Assembly (NCBI RefSeq): GCF_035083965.1
Contig: NC_089724.1
Location: forward strand, 21,356,474-21,420,473
Length of the DNA: 64,000 bases
Direction of reading: 5' to 3'
Origin: Branchiostoma lanceolatum
Lineage: Eukaryota > Chordata > Leptocardii > Amphioxiformes > Branchiostomatidae
In this document: piece by piece, positions 26,001-41,500 of the stretch
Position numbering within the stretch: position 1 is the stretch's first letter
Layout: each line of letters starts with the position of its first letter
Translations under genes and position numbers: made by a program
The notes under the pieces: model-generated
The model's database searches: none
The model's input: the letters and a program-made list of their open reading frames with translations, nothing else
Told to the model about the DNA's origin: nothing

Positions 26001-27700
26001 AAAGGTAAAAAAGACCAAGGCTTACTTGGCCCTAGCAGGAGGGCAAGAATAATGACAAAGTCCAAGATGTTCCAGCTCTCCTTCCAGAAGACGACAAACC
26101 CGTAGTACCACTTCAGGAAGATCTCCCACATGAAGATCGTCAGCACGAACTGGTCAAAGATGGAGAACAGCGCCGCGTAGTCGATGGACTGCGGGGACAT
26201 CGAAATGCATTTAAATACGTGAGTTTACGAGTGAAGAAATAGCTAAACATTAGGTGTTTTAATCACAACACGGTAGTACAAACGAAAAAAAGGTACATGG
26301 ATTCAGAATAACGTTACTTTTGTAGTGTTGCTTGGCTCTCAGCTGTCTATTCTTGTAAGGCAAAGATGACATGTTGAAAATACATACGTGAAAGATAAGA
26401 AAGGGCTAAAACTTGGCCATATTTTGCCATACCTGCACTAAAAGAAGACAGACCTAGTGAAAACAAATAGGCAGTTTAAAAATGTCTACGCCATCAACAT
26501 TAAATACTCTTCTTACAAACGTTGGTCTGCATGCGTCCGTCGATATGAGTACAAAATGAAGACTGTATGGTTTCGGCTGTGTGGTGATAACCCACATCTT
26601 AAATTTATAGCCACGGACGAGTTCCTAAGAACAAATCTTCAATGACACGAGTAGCTCACCAGCTGTTCGTCTGTTTGCATTGCGATGAGGACCGAGTTGA
26701 CGATGATCAGACCAAAGACGATGAGGCGGAAGATCATGGAGTCCAACATGTCGCCCACGCGCCGCGCCACGAAGTCTTCTATCCCCTCGTCATCAACGTC
26801 AATGACGTCATGGATGTTCACCAGTTCTTCTTGGTCGGCAAGGGCGTGGATCAGTTTGGAACCGATCACAGTTAGCTTTATGTGAAAAAGAATCAATATG
26901 TATCCAGTGATACCGTCAACACGCATTGCTGATGGTCGCTGCCAGAAAATAAACAATTGATATTGTCACTAAAATTGTTAGAACAAATTACCCTTTTGCT
27001 TAATTCATTTAGGAAATGAAACACCACATGATGACGAAGTTTGACTTTACCTTGGTGTCGAAGAGGAATTTTCTCTGAACGGTGTCAACCCTGAAAGGGA
27101 AAGAAAGTACGATTCGTTACTTGATAGTGTTTTAGGGGAACTGGCAACGAGACCTGAGATGGGCACATGTTTTCCACGAAATCACATGTTCGGTCAGAGC
27201 TGATTTGTTACGATACATGGGCTAGAAATACACAATGTATATGCAGTAGACAATCTTTCAGCTAATCTCTCCGCAAATGGACAGAAAGCACATCTGAGCC
27301 ATGTAATAGAGGGGGGGGGGGAGGTAGATGCCACAACTCACTGATCTTCTGGTCCAATCTCCTTCGGTTTCTTCTGCATAAACCTCGTTGCAAAGGCAAT
27401 CTTCCTGCCATACTGGAAAATGCAGAAGATTTCGTGAAAAAGATACCACATAGCTCAATGGAAAATGTTTCACCATGCTTCCTAATCCTTTAAAAATACA
27501 TCTTTTTTCGTCAACATCATTCGACGTCTATCGCGCACCTTAGCAAAGAGTCCTCCTTTCTTGTTATCGTCTTCCTCGTCTGCTTTTTCCTCGGGGGCAT
27601 CTTTTTTCAGCAACAGGGAGGACCTTTGGTCACGTGACAGTCGGTCCTGCCCTGTCTTGTCCTCTGGCATCGGTAGAGAGGGCAACCGATCACGTGACAT
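14024..27700 (-). CDS. CATSPER4: CatSper channel alpha subunit 4
   Basis: One of the four pore-forming subunits of CatSper, the voltage- and pH-gated Ca2+ channel of the sperm flagellum. Fifteen exons: 27700-27539, 27412-27342, 27090-27051, 26875-26660, 26188-26026, 25853-25781, 25534-25476, 19474-19367, 18171-18107, 17746-17636, 15588-15501, 15204-15098, 14936-14829, 14574-14452, 14215-14024. All phases agree, giving 561 aa. S1 lies at the end of exon 4. S2-S3 lie in exon 5 (WKESWNILDFVIIL). S4 has six Arg at every third position. S5 contains GVTLFGK. The selectivity filter is TQDGW, the CatSper T-x-D-x-W motif, in ICVTQDGWM. S6 is in exon 10 (GAIYFMISITIGAF). The C-terminal block ENFLLILATMEKNLAEYKEL matches the CATSPER4-specific tail, which separates it from CATSPER1-3. 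The exact end of exon 1 (GTGCGC donor) is the least certain join. Confidence 0.93.
15328..15496. repeat. Possible short inverted-repeat element beside a splice donor
   Basis: A segment ending in GTGACTGGGCCC at 15485-15496 contains CGATCGTACGGCGATCGCACGA. A partly complementary TCGTCGTACGATTTTGC lies near 15331. The right end begins only four bases into the CATSPER4 intron after exon 15588-15501. It resembles a degenerate MITE, but the left end is poorly defined. Confidence 0.3.
15796..15862. repeat. 67 bp near-perfect palindrome
   Basis: Arms of 32-33 bp (15796-15827 and about 15830-15862) are complementary apart from about one mismatch and are separated by a few bases. The centre reads GACAGTCCAGGACTGTC. 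It lies in a CATSPER4 intron. It could form a long hairpin in RNA or a cruciform in DNA. There is no flanking element that I can name. Confidence 0.85.
16054..17575 (-). mobile_element. 5'-truncated CR1/Jockey-like LINE
   Basis: A minus-strand reverse transcriptase fragment. The main open frame is 17476-16478, 332 aa, with RT motifs GVPQGSILGPLLF and YADD (17317-17306) and the C-terminal region common in CR1/Jockey-group elements (RVILGCARYTP, ALWNTLPQHLK). The upstream part of the RT (KCYGLDDSSCGWFKSYL) is still readable to about 17575 but in another frame, so a frameshift at about 17477 breaks it. Endonuclease and ORF1 are missing. The 3' end is an imperfect ATAAACA-type tail at 16086-16054. 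The insertion is in a CATSPER4 intron, in the same orientation as the gene. Confidence 0.88.
18591..19066. mobile_element. TTAA-flanked terminal-inverted-repeat element
   Basis: A 476 bp element with 20 bp inverted ends, GGTGGCAGAACACAGTATTT on the left and its complement with one mismatch on the right (19047-19066). It is bounded by TTAA at 18587-18590 and 19067-19070. TTAA duplications point to piggyBac-type mobilisation, but the ends differ from those of the element at 10733-12544, so it is a different family. No coding capacity is evident. It lies in the CATSPER4 intron between exons 19474-19367 and 18171-18107. Confidence 0.65.
20843..25119 (+). mobile_element. LINE interrupted by a fold-back element
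   Basis: A non-LTR retrotransposon, antisense to CATSPER4. The left part (open from 20810 to about 21369) holds the segment before the RT and its first blocks. The right part is open for about 600 residues to 25009, with RT motifs FVDFSKAFDSVW, GVKQGCNLSPTLFNLF and YADD (23762-23773), and a C-terminal zinc-knuckle-like C-x2-C...H-x4-C (CKHC, then CHFVVEC). A 3' UTR with AATAAA at 25098 ends in an (ATTC)n tail at about 25106-25122, a tail type seen in CR1/L2-like elements. The 5' part, with any endonuclease, is missing. Apart from the internal insertion there are no stops, so it looks fairly young. The clade is not resolved: Jockey-superfamily (CR1/L2) is my first guess. Confidence 0.85.
21370..23218. 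mobile_element. Fold-back element inside the LINE reverse transcriptase
   Basis: Ends AGACCTCTTTCC and GGAAAGAGGTCT are the outer edges of two arms of about 430 bp (21370 to about 21800 and about 22790 to 23218) that are close to perfect inverted copies. They include GTGAGGCTTAGGTTGGGAAA and its complement. The loop of about 1 kb has weaker internal inverted homology (for example TGTATGAAGGCCTGG against CCAGGCCTTCATACA). An AT dinucleotide appears on both sides of the element, and the LINE frame is the same on both sides, so the insertion came after the LINE. No transposase is visible. Confidence 0.82.
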
Positions 27701-28903
27701 TGCTCTCCTCTTTGTGGAAATGACTGTAAATCATGAATAAATGCAAATTACAAAAACAAGGTTTGTGATTAATGTTTTTTCAGTGTTCTATAGATATCTT
27801 CTAGGGTTGATTTAGTAGTGCATCACTACTTGCTGCAGAAGGCCGTAGAGCGCACTACAACTTAGAGACACGTAAGAATTTGGAAGAGTGTTGTAAAACG
27901 TCGAATGATGCTTCATTGAAATAAATACCGGTCTAGATTGATGTACATGGGGACACATGGCCTCCCATAAATGTATCCAGGACATATCATACATTTCACA
28001 TTATCATTGATAGTAATGGCAAAAATGATGCATGCCGTCAATTAAAGAACAGAAAAAAAGTGGCGAAGTAAGGGCCAAGGATGGGTATTTTTTTACTAGT
28101 AAGTAGACGCCGCTCCGTCACTGGCGAGGAGCCACCAGTATCAACTACAGTACTAGTGCATTAACTGTTACTGTCCTTGGTGCTGAACTCTATTTACATG
28201 CCGTCGCGACCGTACTAGTAGGTTGTTCTTAAAACAGGTGTTTCTAAGGTATCCTTGGGGGGAAACATTATATATGCATCAAGCAACGTCACAGAGCTTT
28301 TATACATGCCGCCAAGATTGGAATCGGGATATCAGACTTACCCTAGGGTGTAAAGTAACTCAGCACCATTGACTTCCCGACGGAAAACCAAACGGATTTG
28401 TCACACAAAAACACCCATTGTTCATGAAGTACGGCACAGGAGACCGTTCCAGAATAGTGTTCTATAGCGTCAGATGGAACAAATCATGTCAAAACAAAAC
28501 AAAAGGTCACCAAGAACAAGACGGAACACATCACACGGTGAGAGCGGCTGGGGACATTTGTGCTTCTTTACCCAAGATACTAATATAACGTCCGATTTTA
28601 CCTATGGGATGAGAGATCATATAGACCTTTACCGTATAATGACTGACTTTGTGCGTTTGTGGCGTCATTTCAAACCCACGGACAAAGGTTACCGGGCGGT
28701 GTTTTATGACGTTTGCATTGGTGGTTTTGTCGTCACTTATATTGAGCCATTGCAGGCTGCCAATGTTGCGCAGTGGCTGTCAATTTCAGTGAGCCACTGC
28801 TACAGATAGCACACTCACGCATCTCTCTCTCTCTCTCGCGACAATAATCGGGAATTGTCCATACCTTTTGTAGCAGCAAACTTGTTCCTTTGTCTCGGAC
28901 AAG
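27701..28903. promoter_or_regulatory. Divergent intergenic region CATSPER4 / CFAP97D
   Basis: The 1.2 kb between the start codons of the two head-to-head genes contains no other coding frame that I can support. A (CT)n run lies at 28824-28838, about 65 bp before the CFAP97D start, and ATTGG, an inverted CCAAT box, is at about 28719-28723. I see no TATA box close to either start. The GTTACC at 28689 is at most a half X-box, so RFX control cannot be claimed from sequence alone. Shared regulation is an inference from the arrangement. Confidence 0.5.
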
Positions 28904-30523
28904 ATGCAGTCCTCTTACCGCTCGTACCAACCCATCACGCCGGCAAACAACAAACTGCTGAAGAAGCGGTGGGACCAGAAGCGCTACTACACACATAGGA
29001 TGAACGTGCAAAATGGCAAGGATTTTCTTCTGACATTTGCAACTTCCAGAATATATATACTTTGTGTGTTGTCTAGGCTCTCTTTTAGAAAATACAACGG
29101 GAGTTATCGTTATTGTTTTGTTATCATCGCGCTTTCTTGCAAATCATTTTGCTAAATATCAGCGAATGGTTGTTAGATAATGCTGAAAATGTATCGTTTA
29201 TGAATTTTAAAAAATACGATTTCTGCCGTTCAGAATGATACGTTGTCAACTAATCTACACCACTATATGATCCCCACAGCCAGTCCCGTGATAGACAACA
29301 ACCCCCCGCGGACATACATGCACCTCCATCTCAAGCTGAAGAAACTTCAGGTAGACACAGACCGCTGAAAAATCACCTTAGCAAACTCTATTTATGTAAG
29401 CGTGAGTGACGCAGTTCATAAAGACGTAACTTCGACGTTAATGCACAATCTTTCATCTGATGATGTTACACACAACGAATATCACCATGTACAACTCCAA
29501 AGTTTCCAACTTGAGCTACGCTTTTTATAATGGCTGCGATGATTATAAGTGCAGTAAGGATGATATGCATGATCTGGGTAGATATATACTTACATGTGTG
29601 AAATGTTGATAAGTGCATAACGTCCAGCTGACTCGTTCCCAGGTTGAGGAGGAACGCCTGGCCACGGTAGAGCGGGATAACCGGATCCTGCTGGAGAAGA
29701 TCGGTTACATCATGCGGACGGGCGGGAGGGTGGACAACCTCAACCGGGACTACACACAGAAAAGGTCAGGTCAGCAGGCCTGGTCATACCGTCCTGCTAT
29801 GGTCACAGGAAACACAGGCACATCGCGTGTCTAAAGTCTAGCAATGCCATCACGCATTGCAGATTTTTTGATACATGTGTGTAACGTAAAGGTTTCAATG
29901 ATGTGAAGCGTATTTCAGAGAGAGGACTGAAGAAAGTACCGTGTGCAGCAAGAAAATGAAATAATTTGAAATCGAGCAACAGAAAAAAGAAATATTTCCT
30001 TATCCATTCGGATCTCATGATATATATATCGACCTTGTTGAAAAGCGGACATGTGGGCCGAAGAAGCGTTTCGAAGGAAATAAAGGCCTTGACGATCTAT
30101 AAGTATTATCATTTGATGGTTGCCACGAGACACAGCCAGTAGTTGATAAAGTTGCGTTTCGTCCCTCAGCCTTAACAAGACCAAACGTCAGCGGGAGATC
30201 CTGCGCATCACGCACGAGAACCACGCCATTCTCAAGCGCATCTCCTCCAAGGAGCCGACCTACAACCACCTGCAGTGGGAGGAGGAGTGGAAGGTATCAA
30301 TGCGCGCTTTTATCATTTTTTCCCCATTTTTTCTTGGATGCCCATATGATTGTTGCCATGATTGTATTCTATCACATTATTGAGTTAGCTCTCAGAATCT
30401 AACGCCAAGTACCCCCCCCCCTTTTAGCTCAACCAAATATACAAGGACAACATCTCCAAGTACAACGGACCTCCTAGAGACGCCAAGCAGTGGAAACCTC
30501 CAGCTAACAAGAACAACGTTTAA
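28904..30523 (+). CDS. CFAP97D1: CFAP97 domain-containing protein (CFAP97D1/D2-like)
   Basis: Five exons: 28904-29015, 29280-29350, 29643-29764, 30170-30293, 30428-30523; 174 aa. The KIAA1430/CFAP97 (Hemingway) domain covers most of the protein. The first part has TPANNKLLKKRWD, then VIDNNPPRTYMHLHLKLKKL, the coiled-coil-like VEEERLATVERDNRILLEKI, and SLNKTKRQREILRITHENHA. In vertebrates the CFAP97D proteins are small axonemal factors, and CFAP97D1 is needed to keep the sperm flagellar axoneme intact. There is no signal peptide or membrane segment, as expected. Intron 1 must use a GC donor (AATG|GCAAGG) to keep the conserved reading. AATAAA is at 30545. Whether it is the D1 or D2 orthologue, or pre-duplication, is not resolved; the symbol is provisional. 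Confidence 0.88.
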
Positions 30524-30550
30524 ACTGTCCACGGCCACGCCCGCAATAAA

Positions 30551-32536
30551 GTTTGGCGGAGTTCAGTCCTAAATAGTGTACAAACATCAGTTGTGGTGAG
30601 TGGGATATTGAAAGTCTACCTACTTAACCTTTAGTTTAATTTGACTCATTGTATAGGTTTTCCTAACAACACACATCGGTAAAATTCTGTTTGGCCTAAC
30701 GAAGTCCTTGTCTTCAAAATTTTGCATAGAGACAAAAATCAACGCCTTCCTAGCCGTACTATGTTTTAACAGGGCATTGGACTACTTAAAATTCCCACAG
30801 AAGTAAAGAGAGGGTAATGTGACTGCAATATCATATCATATAGGCAACGATTGCGTTGGAGCTTCATATATCATGTAGAAATTGAAAGAAAAACGTAGAC
30901 TTTTAGAAGATATCTTGTGTGTGTTTGCCTTTTTTGTCTGTACGGTATGTATTTGAACACATTGTTTGGTTCGCTCCTTCTCTGTTGTGTCTTGGAGTGA
31001 CCCCTTCGGACCCAAACATTCCTCTCTTTCCTAACTAATTTGAAGCCATACTTTTTTGGCCAGTATCCAACATGTGGTACTTGTACATTGTCCTATTCCA
31101 CATGTCGAAGTCGAACTTCCTGCTATTTCATTGGCGCCGACTTCTAAAGTTCCGTCAACGACGGCGTCTCTTCGTTTCCTCCACGTTACTTTCACTGTTC
31201 CCTTTGGCCACTATCTTCTGATTCACTGAAAAAATAAAGCGGCACGGCTTCCTCAAAATCTTGAGAAAAGTAAGCCTTAGTGTCAAACCAGATGGCAACA
31301 CTCAAGACGACGCCGGGAGGAATTACAATATGACTTTCTGCTGATATGAATGTGCACTACACTTTGCGGGGAGATCGCGGGAGGGCAGGCCACCTAATCT
31401 AGAGAAGCTTAGATTCAGCTGCAAGGTAATGCCTCTGATAAACCCAATAGACTTATTCCTGCCAAAAATGATGTAAAAGTCAGAATATACATATTCGTAC
31501 GGTGCACCTCTGAACATACTGTCTTGTACAGGTACACATCTTTTGAAAAAAAACACACGAAAAAAACAACAACAAAAAGCATGCCAACATGCTTTTCCGA
31601 TCGCCTTTTAAATATAGTAGCTGACAAAAAAAGTTCATGACCGTTCGCCTCCTTCAGAATTTCCCGCCCTTCTGTAATCTGGAGCGGACGATAAAGTCAC
31701 TTCCCGGATGTACCAGGAGCCGTGCTGTCTTGGAAGGCGTGAGGAAGCCTTATTTGGTGCGACCGATTTGCAAATTCATTTCGTGACCCAGCGAAATGTT
31801 CGGATCTTAAAATTTTCGCACAATCACTCCTTTTGGTCTTAAAGAATACAGAACTTCTTTGTATAAGTTCTTCTGGTTATGTTTGCGTATGAAGATCATT
31901 GGTTAATATCTACTGAATTAAGACAAGAACTACGTAGTGTGGGGTGACTGTTCTTCCAAACATCTGCATTAAATTTAGTGAGGACAAAACGAAGTTGACA
32001 AGAGTCGAACACAGCGGTCAAAAGTTGAGACCAGGTATCACCATGAACTGAAACAATGAAAAGACACGAGGTAGATTATAGTTAGCCTGAATTCAATCAA
32101 GCCTCCTGTGACCGCTCGCCGCCCTGTAACCGCCTCGCAACCGCGGGGAGGGGAGAGAAACCCCCGGACAGCTGGAGCTTGCGTTAAACAGACTAGATTC
32201 TAGTTAGTTTAGAAGCTATACTACATTTTCCATAAATGAAGTCCATCTTTTCCTGTGGTCTGAAGTAAGACATGATAGTGTTTGTCACGTGATGATGTGA
32301 TGTGATTTATCATCGTCCTTTGCATCTATCATCTATTAATAGTTCCCTCGCTCGTCATACACTTTGAAAAAGCTGCGATAATCTGATATACTCGTATTGT
32401 TGGTAAGCACAGGATGAGAATGCGTCATTCTTAGGGATCATCCACGTAATATCAGAGGAGAGGGTACAGAAGGAAGAAAGCTAGTATTGTTTCATTGCCG
32501 AAAATAGTAGATCTTTTATAACAAAGGCATCAGCTA
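30551..32536. other. Intergenic, CFAP97D to carboxypeptidase
   Basis: About 2 kb without a supported gene. Short open frames on both strands lack motifs. Homopolymer and A-rich stretches near 31550-31640 are the only notable features. Confidence 0.5.
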
Positions 32537-32540
32537 TTGT

Positions 32541-32550
32541 TATATAAAGG
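32541..32550 (+). promoter_or_regulatory. TATA box of the carboxypeptidase gene
   Basis: TATATAAAGG, about 230 bp before the chosen start codon. Transcription would begin near 32570, so the open frame's earlier ATG at 32537 cannot be the start. This supports the ATG at 32777. Confidence 0.5.
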
Positions 32551-32776
32551 GAGACAAACTGTAACAAGTCGGGTTACCCTGACGGAAACCTACCCCCCAT
32601 CCCTGAGAGTCACCTTGACTCGTCCCCTCGTGTGCATATCCTTGTCGCGTCAGCAGGGGCAGAGCGGGTCACCGTTCCTTTCTTCCTGTTCCACTCCGCA
32701 CTCGGAGTTCGTGACATCTCTGATAAGCGACGGATTTCAATACTTTCCCAGCTGGACGGGGAAAGTTATTCAAACA

Positions 32777-37389
<4,613 letters not shown>

Positions 37390-37610
37390 AGAACTTGCTT
37401 TGAAAACCATTGTATACACGTTTATAGTCATTTGATTTAGTGAGATTTAATAAGAGGAGGTATGAAAGGTTTGGATTAGCGGCACCAGTCACGTGTACAG
37501 TGCGGCGTTGGTTGATCAGAAGCCCTTTGGTCTTGGGTTTACGATCAGAATATACATACCAACGTACGGTCTGGGTGTTTGTCTAATTAAACCGCCTTTA
37601 AAGCAATAAA

Positions 37611-38581
37611 ATACTTAACATCAAGCTGGTCACTGTTGTAATAGTCTTCTGTTAGATTAGTGATAGACTAGTGTTAGACTATGTTCCCTCGTTTGAGGCT
37701 GTCACTGAATACAGACATACATGCACCGAGAACGGACAATATGCGAAAAGGTGTGGGGTTTTATTGAACTAACTTGAAGTATTCTCTCTACAATTTCACT
37801 TCTTGATTTAAAATTCAAGTAGCAAATAACATATCATGACAACCTCACCAACTTCACAATGTTACAACGCGTGCAATATTCACCATACAAATGTGTTGAA
37901 TATATACATATATAGTACTCTTAGACTATCATTATCGATGCGTTAATGAAATGCAACACTTCCTACTGATAAAGCCTGGCTCTGAGTACATCTTCAGCCC
38001 ATATCACGACTGTCCACTTCAAAGGACTACTGTCTTACACATGTCACCTTCATGAAATGTGACGTCATGTCAGTCATCATGAATCATTTTGCTCAATCAT
38101 ATCTGAAATTGATTCAAACAGAACGTTAACTACAATATACACCATTAAAACTAGACTAGTAACAGTTGTTGCAGTTGTTTTTATACGACTGGTTCATTTT
38201 CACATTTCAGGTCAAATCCGGAACTTGTCATTATTTGTAATCTCGTCCAGTCTATCGCATATACACCGTATACGAGTCCATATACCCATAACAGATTGCG
38301 CAGTGACGTCACCGCATGCTGGATATCGCAGCTGTAGACAGGTGCTGCACACTTGACCCCAGGGAAATAGAAAATAGGTGATGAGGGTAATCTTTGAGGA
38401 ATCGTGGCCCATTCTACATGGCCTGAGAACAAACTTCACAGTATGTTACTACATACTAGTATGTACATGACCGTGCACGGTTGTTATAGCCTGGAGTCCA
38501 GCCTTATTGGCTTCAGTCCGCTACCAAAGCTCCGCTCCCCGCACTTGGCTACGGTTGTTACTTCTAACGACGTTTGCACCA
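37611..38581. other. Convergent 3' region, carboxypeptidase to LGI
   Basis: About 970 bp between the polyadenylation signal of the carboxypeptidase and the stop codon of the minus-strand LGI gene. It presumably contains both 3' untranslated regions. No other gene or repeat is recognised. Confidence 0.5.
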
Positions 38582-41500
38582 CTACTGGCTGAGGTCCACC
38601 AGATCGTGCCTGAAGATCTCCGTCTGCTCGGTGAAGCTGGCCACGAACAGGAAGCTGTCGTCCTTCTCCGGGGTCACGGTCACCACCTTGAAGTCTCGAG
38701 GGGTCTTCAGTTCAATGTCCTTGAGGTGAAATAAGTTTCGTTTCAAGGGTTTCGACGTTTACAGAATGGTATTCTTGCGATACAACTGCTTCTATACTGA
38801 GGCATAACGTTATTTGTTGCGCTATGATAATGTAATGTAATGTTTGGGAAATGTGAACATAAAAGCGATTTAATCTAAAAACAATGTTTGGCAAACTTGG
38901 ACGAGTGCCACCCCCCTCCCCACACTAGTTTGTGTGCGCTTCACGTTTGAAATGAACTGTGAAAATGCGCTTTACGTTTGAAATGAACTGAGAAAATGTG
39001 AACATAAGCGATTTAATCTAAAAACAATGTTTGGCAAACTTGGACGAGTGCCACCCCCCCTCCCCATACTAGTTTGTGTGCGCTTCACGTTTGAAATGAA
39101 TTATAGCGTGTAGGACTGATAAAATCAGGTGTGACCAATTCTTCACCTACCTGGCTTTTGATGAACTTCTTGTCTTGCGGGTTCCACCTGTAGACTTCGG
39201 TCAGGACGTAGTCGCTGCCCAGCACCAGGTAATACTCCTCCCGCACCTGTAGCGGCTGGAGCACCATGGCTCCCCGGGACTTGAACACCTGGTAGTCCTG
39301 GAACCCGGAGGTGGAGGCGTTCCAACGGAGTAACTATTCAAAGGAATTGGAGAATTTTACCTGTTGGATTCCAACGATACCATAAGCTGGCATTCGGACA
39401 AGAAGAACACATTTAGTATTCAGATATACACAGAAGTACCTTGGATTCTCCCAGGAATTGTGTAAGGCAGAGGTAGACGTCATCGTCAAGAACGAAGGTG
39501 TGCGCTGCCACCGGCTCCTCAAAGGGGATGTCTGTCTGTATGAAGTAAATGGAAATGTCACAAACAGGTTAAACAGTGAGGTGGAGAAGATTAACCGCTG
39601 ACATGAAAAAAAGACTTGGTCAGAATTGTCGATTTTGTTTTGTAGAATACGATGTTTACTTTCTAATGAAGGACATAGCTGGACCTGCATAAATTAGAAG
39701 CAATTAGAAACTTTGACTGACTTCCAAGGAACAAAATTTGACTGGAACGTTTTTGGCATTTCCTTTTGGTATGCGACTCTCGCGTCAGGATTCATGTAAC
39801 ACATATCATCAGAATTCACCGTCAATGCATGGAATTATAGATTCATGCAATCCTAGAACATCTCCGACAAAGAAAATCTTATCTATGTTAAGTTTTATTC
39901 TATACATCTGTTTTGTACTATGTTTGATAGTCGTTGTCATACATTGTACTTTGTACAATTGTCGTGCAATAAAGTTCTATTTATCCTAGTAGACGGTAAC
40001 TTCACAAGGTGTATTAGTACTAAATGCTATCTTTATCAATGTGCAATTGAAAAACAGCCTAGACGACCCTCTTTCTAGTATCAGGTTATCATATCACCTC
40101 ATGAATGAACTGCCTGTCCCCGCTGGACCACTTGTAGAGAGCGGGGTGCTGTCCGCTGCTGAGCATGATCAGGTACGGCTGGCTCCCGACTTGAAAGTAT
40201 TCAAAGTCAGCCTCGCGGTACAGGTTGGCAAGCTCCTACAGCAACAACAGAGACGGAGTATGTTATAGATTGTTTACATCCGTTAGGTCGCGGACTTAAT
40301 GAACTGCTTTCCACTCTATATCTTACACACAAAAAGGCATACTACTTCTATACATACTATCACTGTCACACTGTCACTACGTAGAAGTGTGTAAGTCCTC
40401 AATATAAACATGGGTTATCGTCTACATGGGTTATCGTCTACATGGGTTATCGTCTACACTGTTTCTGACCCTTCCCTCTTCCCTCATGACCTTAATGACA
40501 AGCGGCCTAACAAACAAAATGTAGTAATGTGAGGGTAAAGAAACCAATCATGAAACCATACAGATAATCTTACCTGCGCCAGAGTGAACTGGTTTCCGTT
40601 CCAGGAGTACACGGCGCTGGTTCCTCCCTTGGCGCCGTCCGCCACCGCCACGTAATACGTCCCGTCAATGCTGAACGTCTCCACGTCACTCGGCTTCACG
40701 GTATCGATGGTCTGGAACAGGACGAAGTTGTCCTTGGTGCTGAAGTGACAAACGGAACCTCTCAATGTCAACAACACAGCACAACAGCCAAGTAAATACT
40801 AGTAGGTTAAAGTTGTATCCGTACATTCTCTCCTGATACCACTATCAGTATCACTTATCGCTCACACGCCATAATCTGATGAGGGCGTCATCCCTCATGG
40901 CTCACAGGCATGCAGTTATATTGGTGACGTCATCATTTATTAGCCACAGGTCGGCGAATCGATTCTGATGCCCAGACGGTGGGTTTTGGGGATAGGCATA
41001 GAACCCCAGAGAGGTGAGTTTGCGTTAAATATTGTAAAATATAGTCAGGTATGCGGGCGCGAACATATCGTACTCAGTACTCGTGAATTGAGATGCGGTG
41101 TACCGTGATAGCAGAGTCCAGGAGAGGACAGTGGTTTACCTGTCGAACTGAAAGACCCTCGTCCCACCGTAAAGCTGTGCAGCCAGTATGAACAGGTCTG
41201 TCTGCATCTGCACGGGCGTACACGCCACCACCGAAGGGGCTGTGATGTTGTTGTACACCTGAAATGTTACGGGAAACATATGTTTAGTAGTAACGCCACT
41301 AGGGAAGAACGAAAAAGGTGTATAGAAAAGCACTCATAAGACTTAGCACTTGAAAGGAAGGTTCAACACATAGTAGCTACGCTGGTTGTGCGTGTATGGC
41401 TAGAGAGTATTATAAAATGAAACAGTAAAGAGTACTTTTGCCTACTTTAAAAGTGTTTTCCACGTGATCCCAGGTGAGGATGCTACAGACCCCAGCCTCT

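Noticed and set aside
32537-32776. Longer N-terminus for the carboxypeptidase from an upstream ATG
   Set aside because: The ATG lies before a good TATA box and the extra residues would precede the signal peptide.
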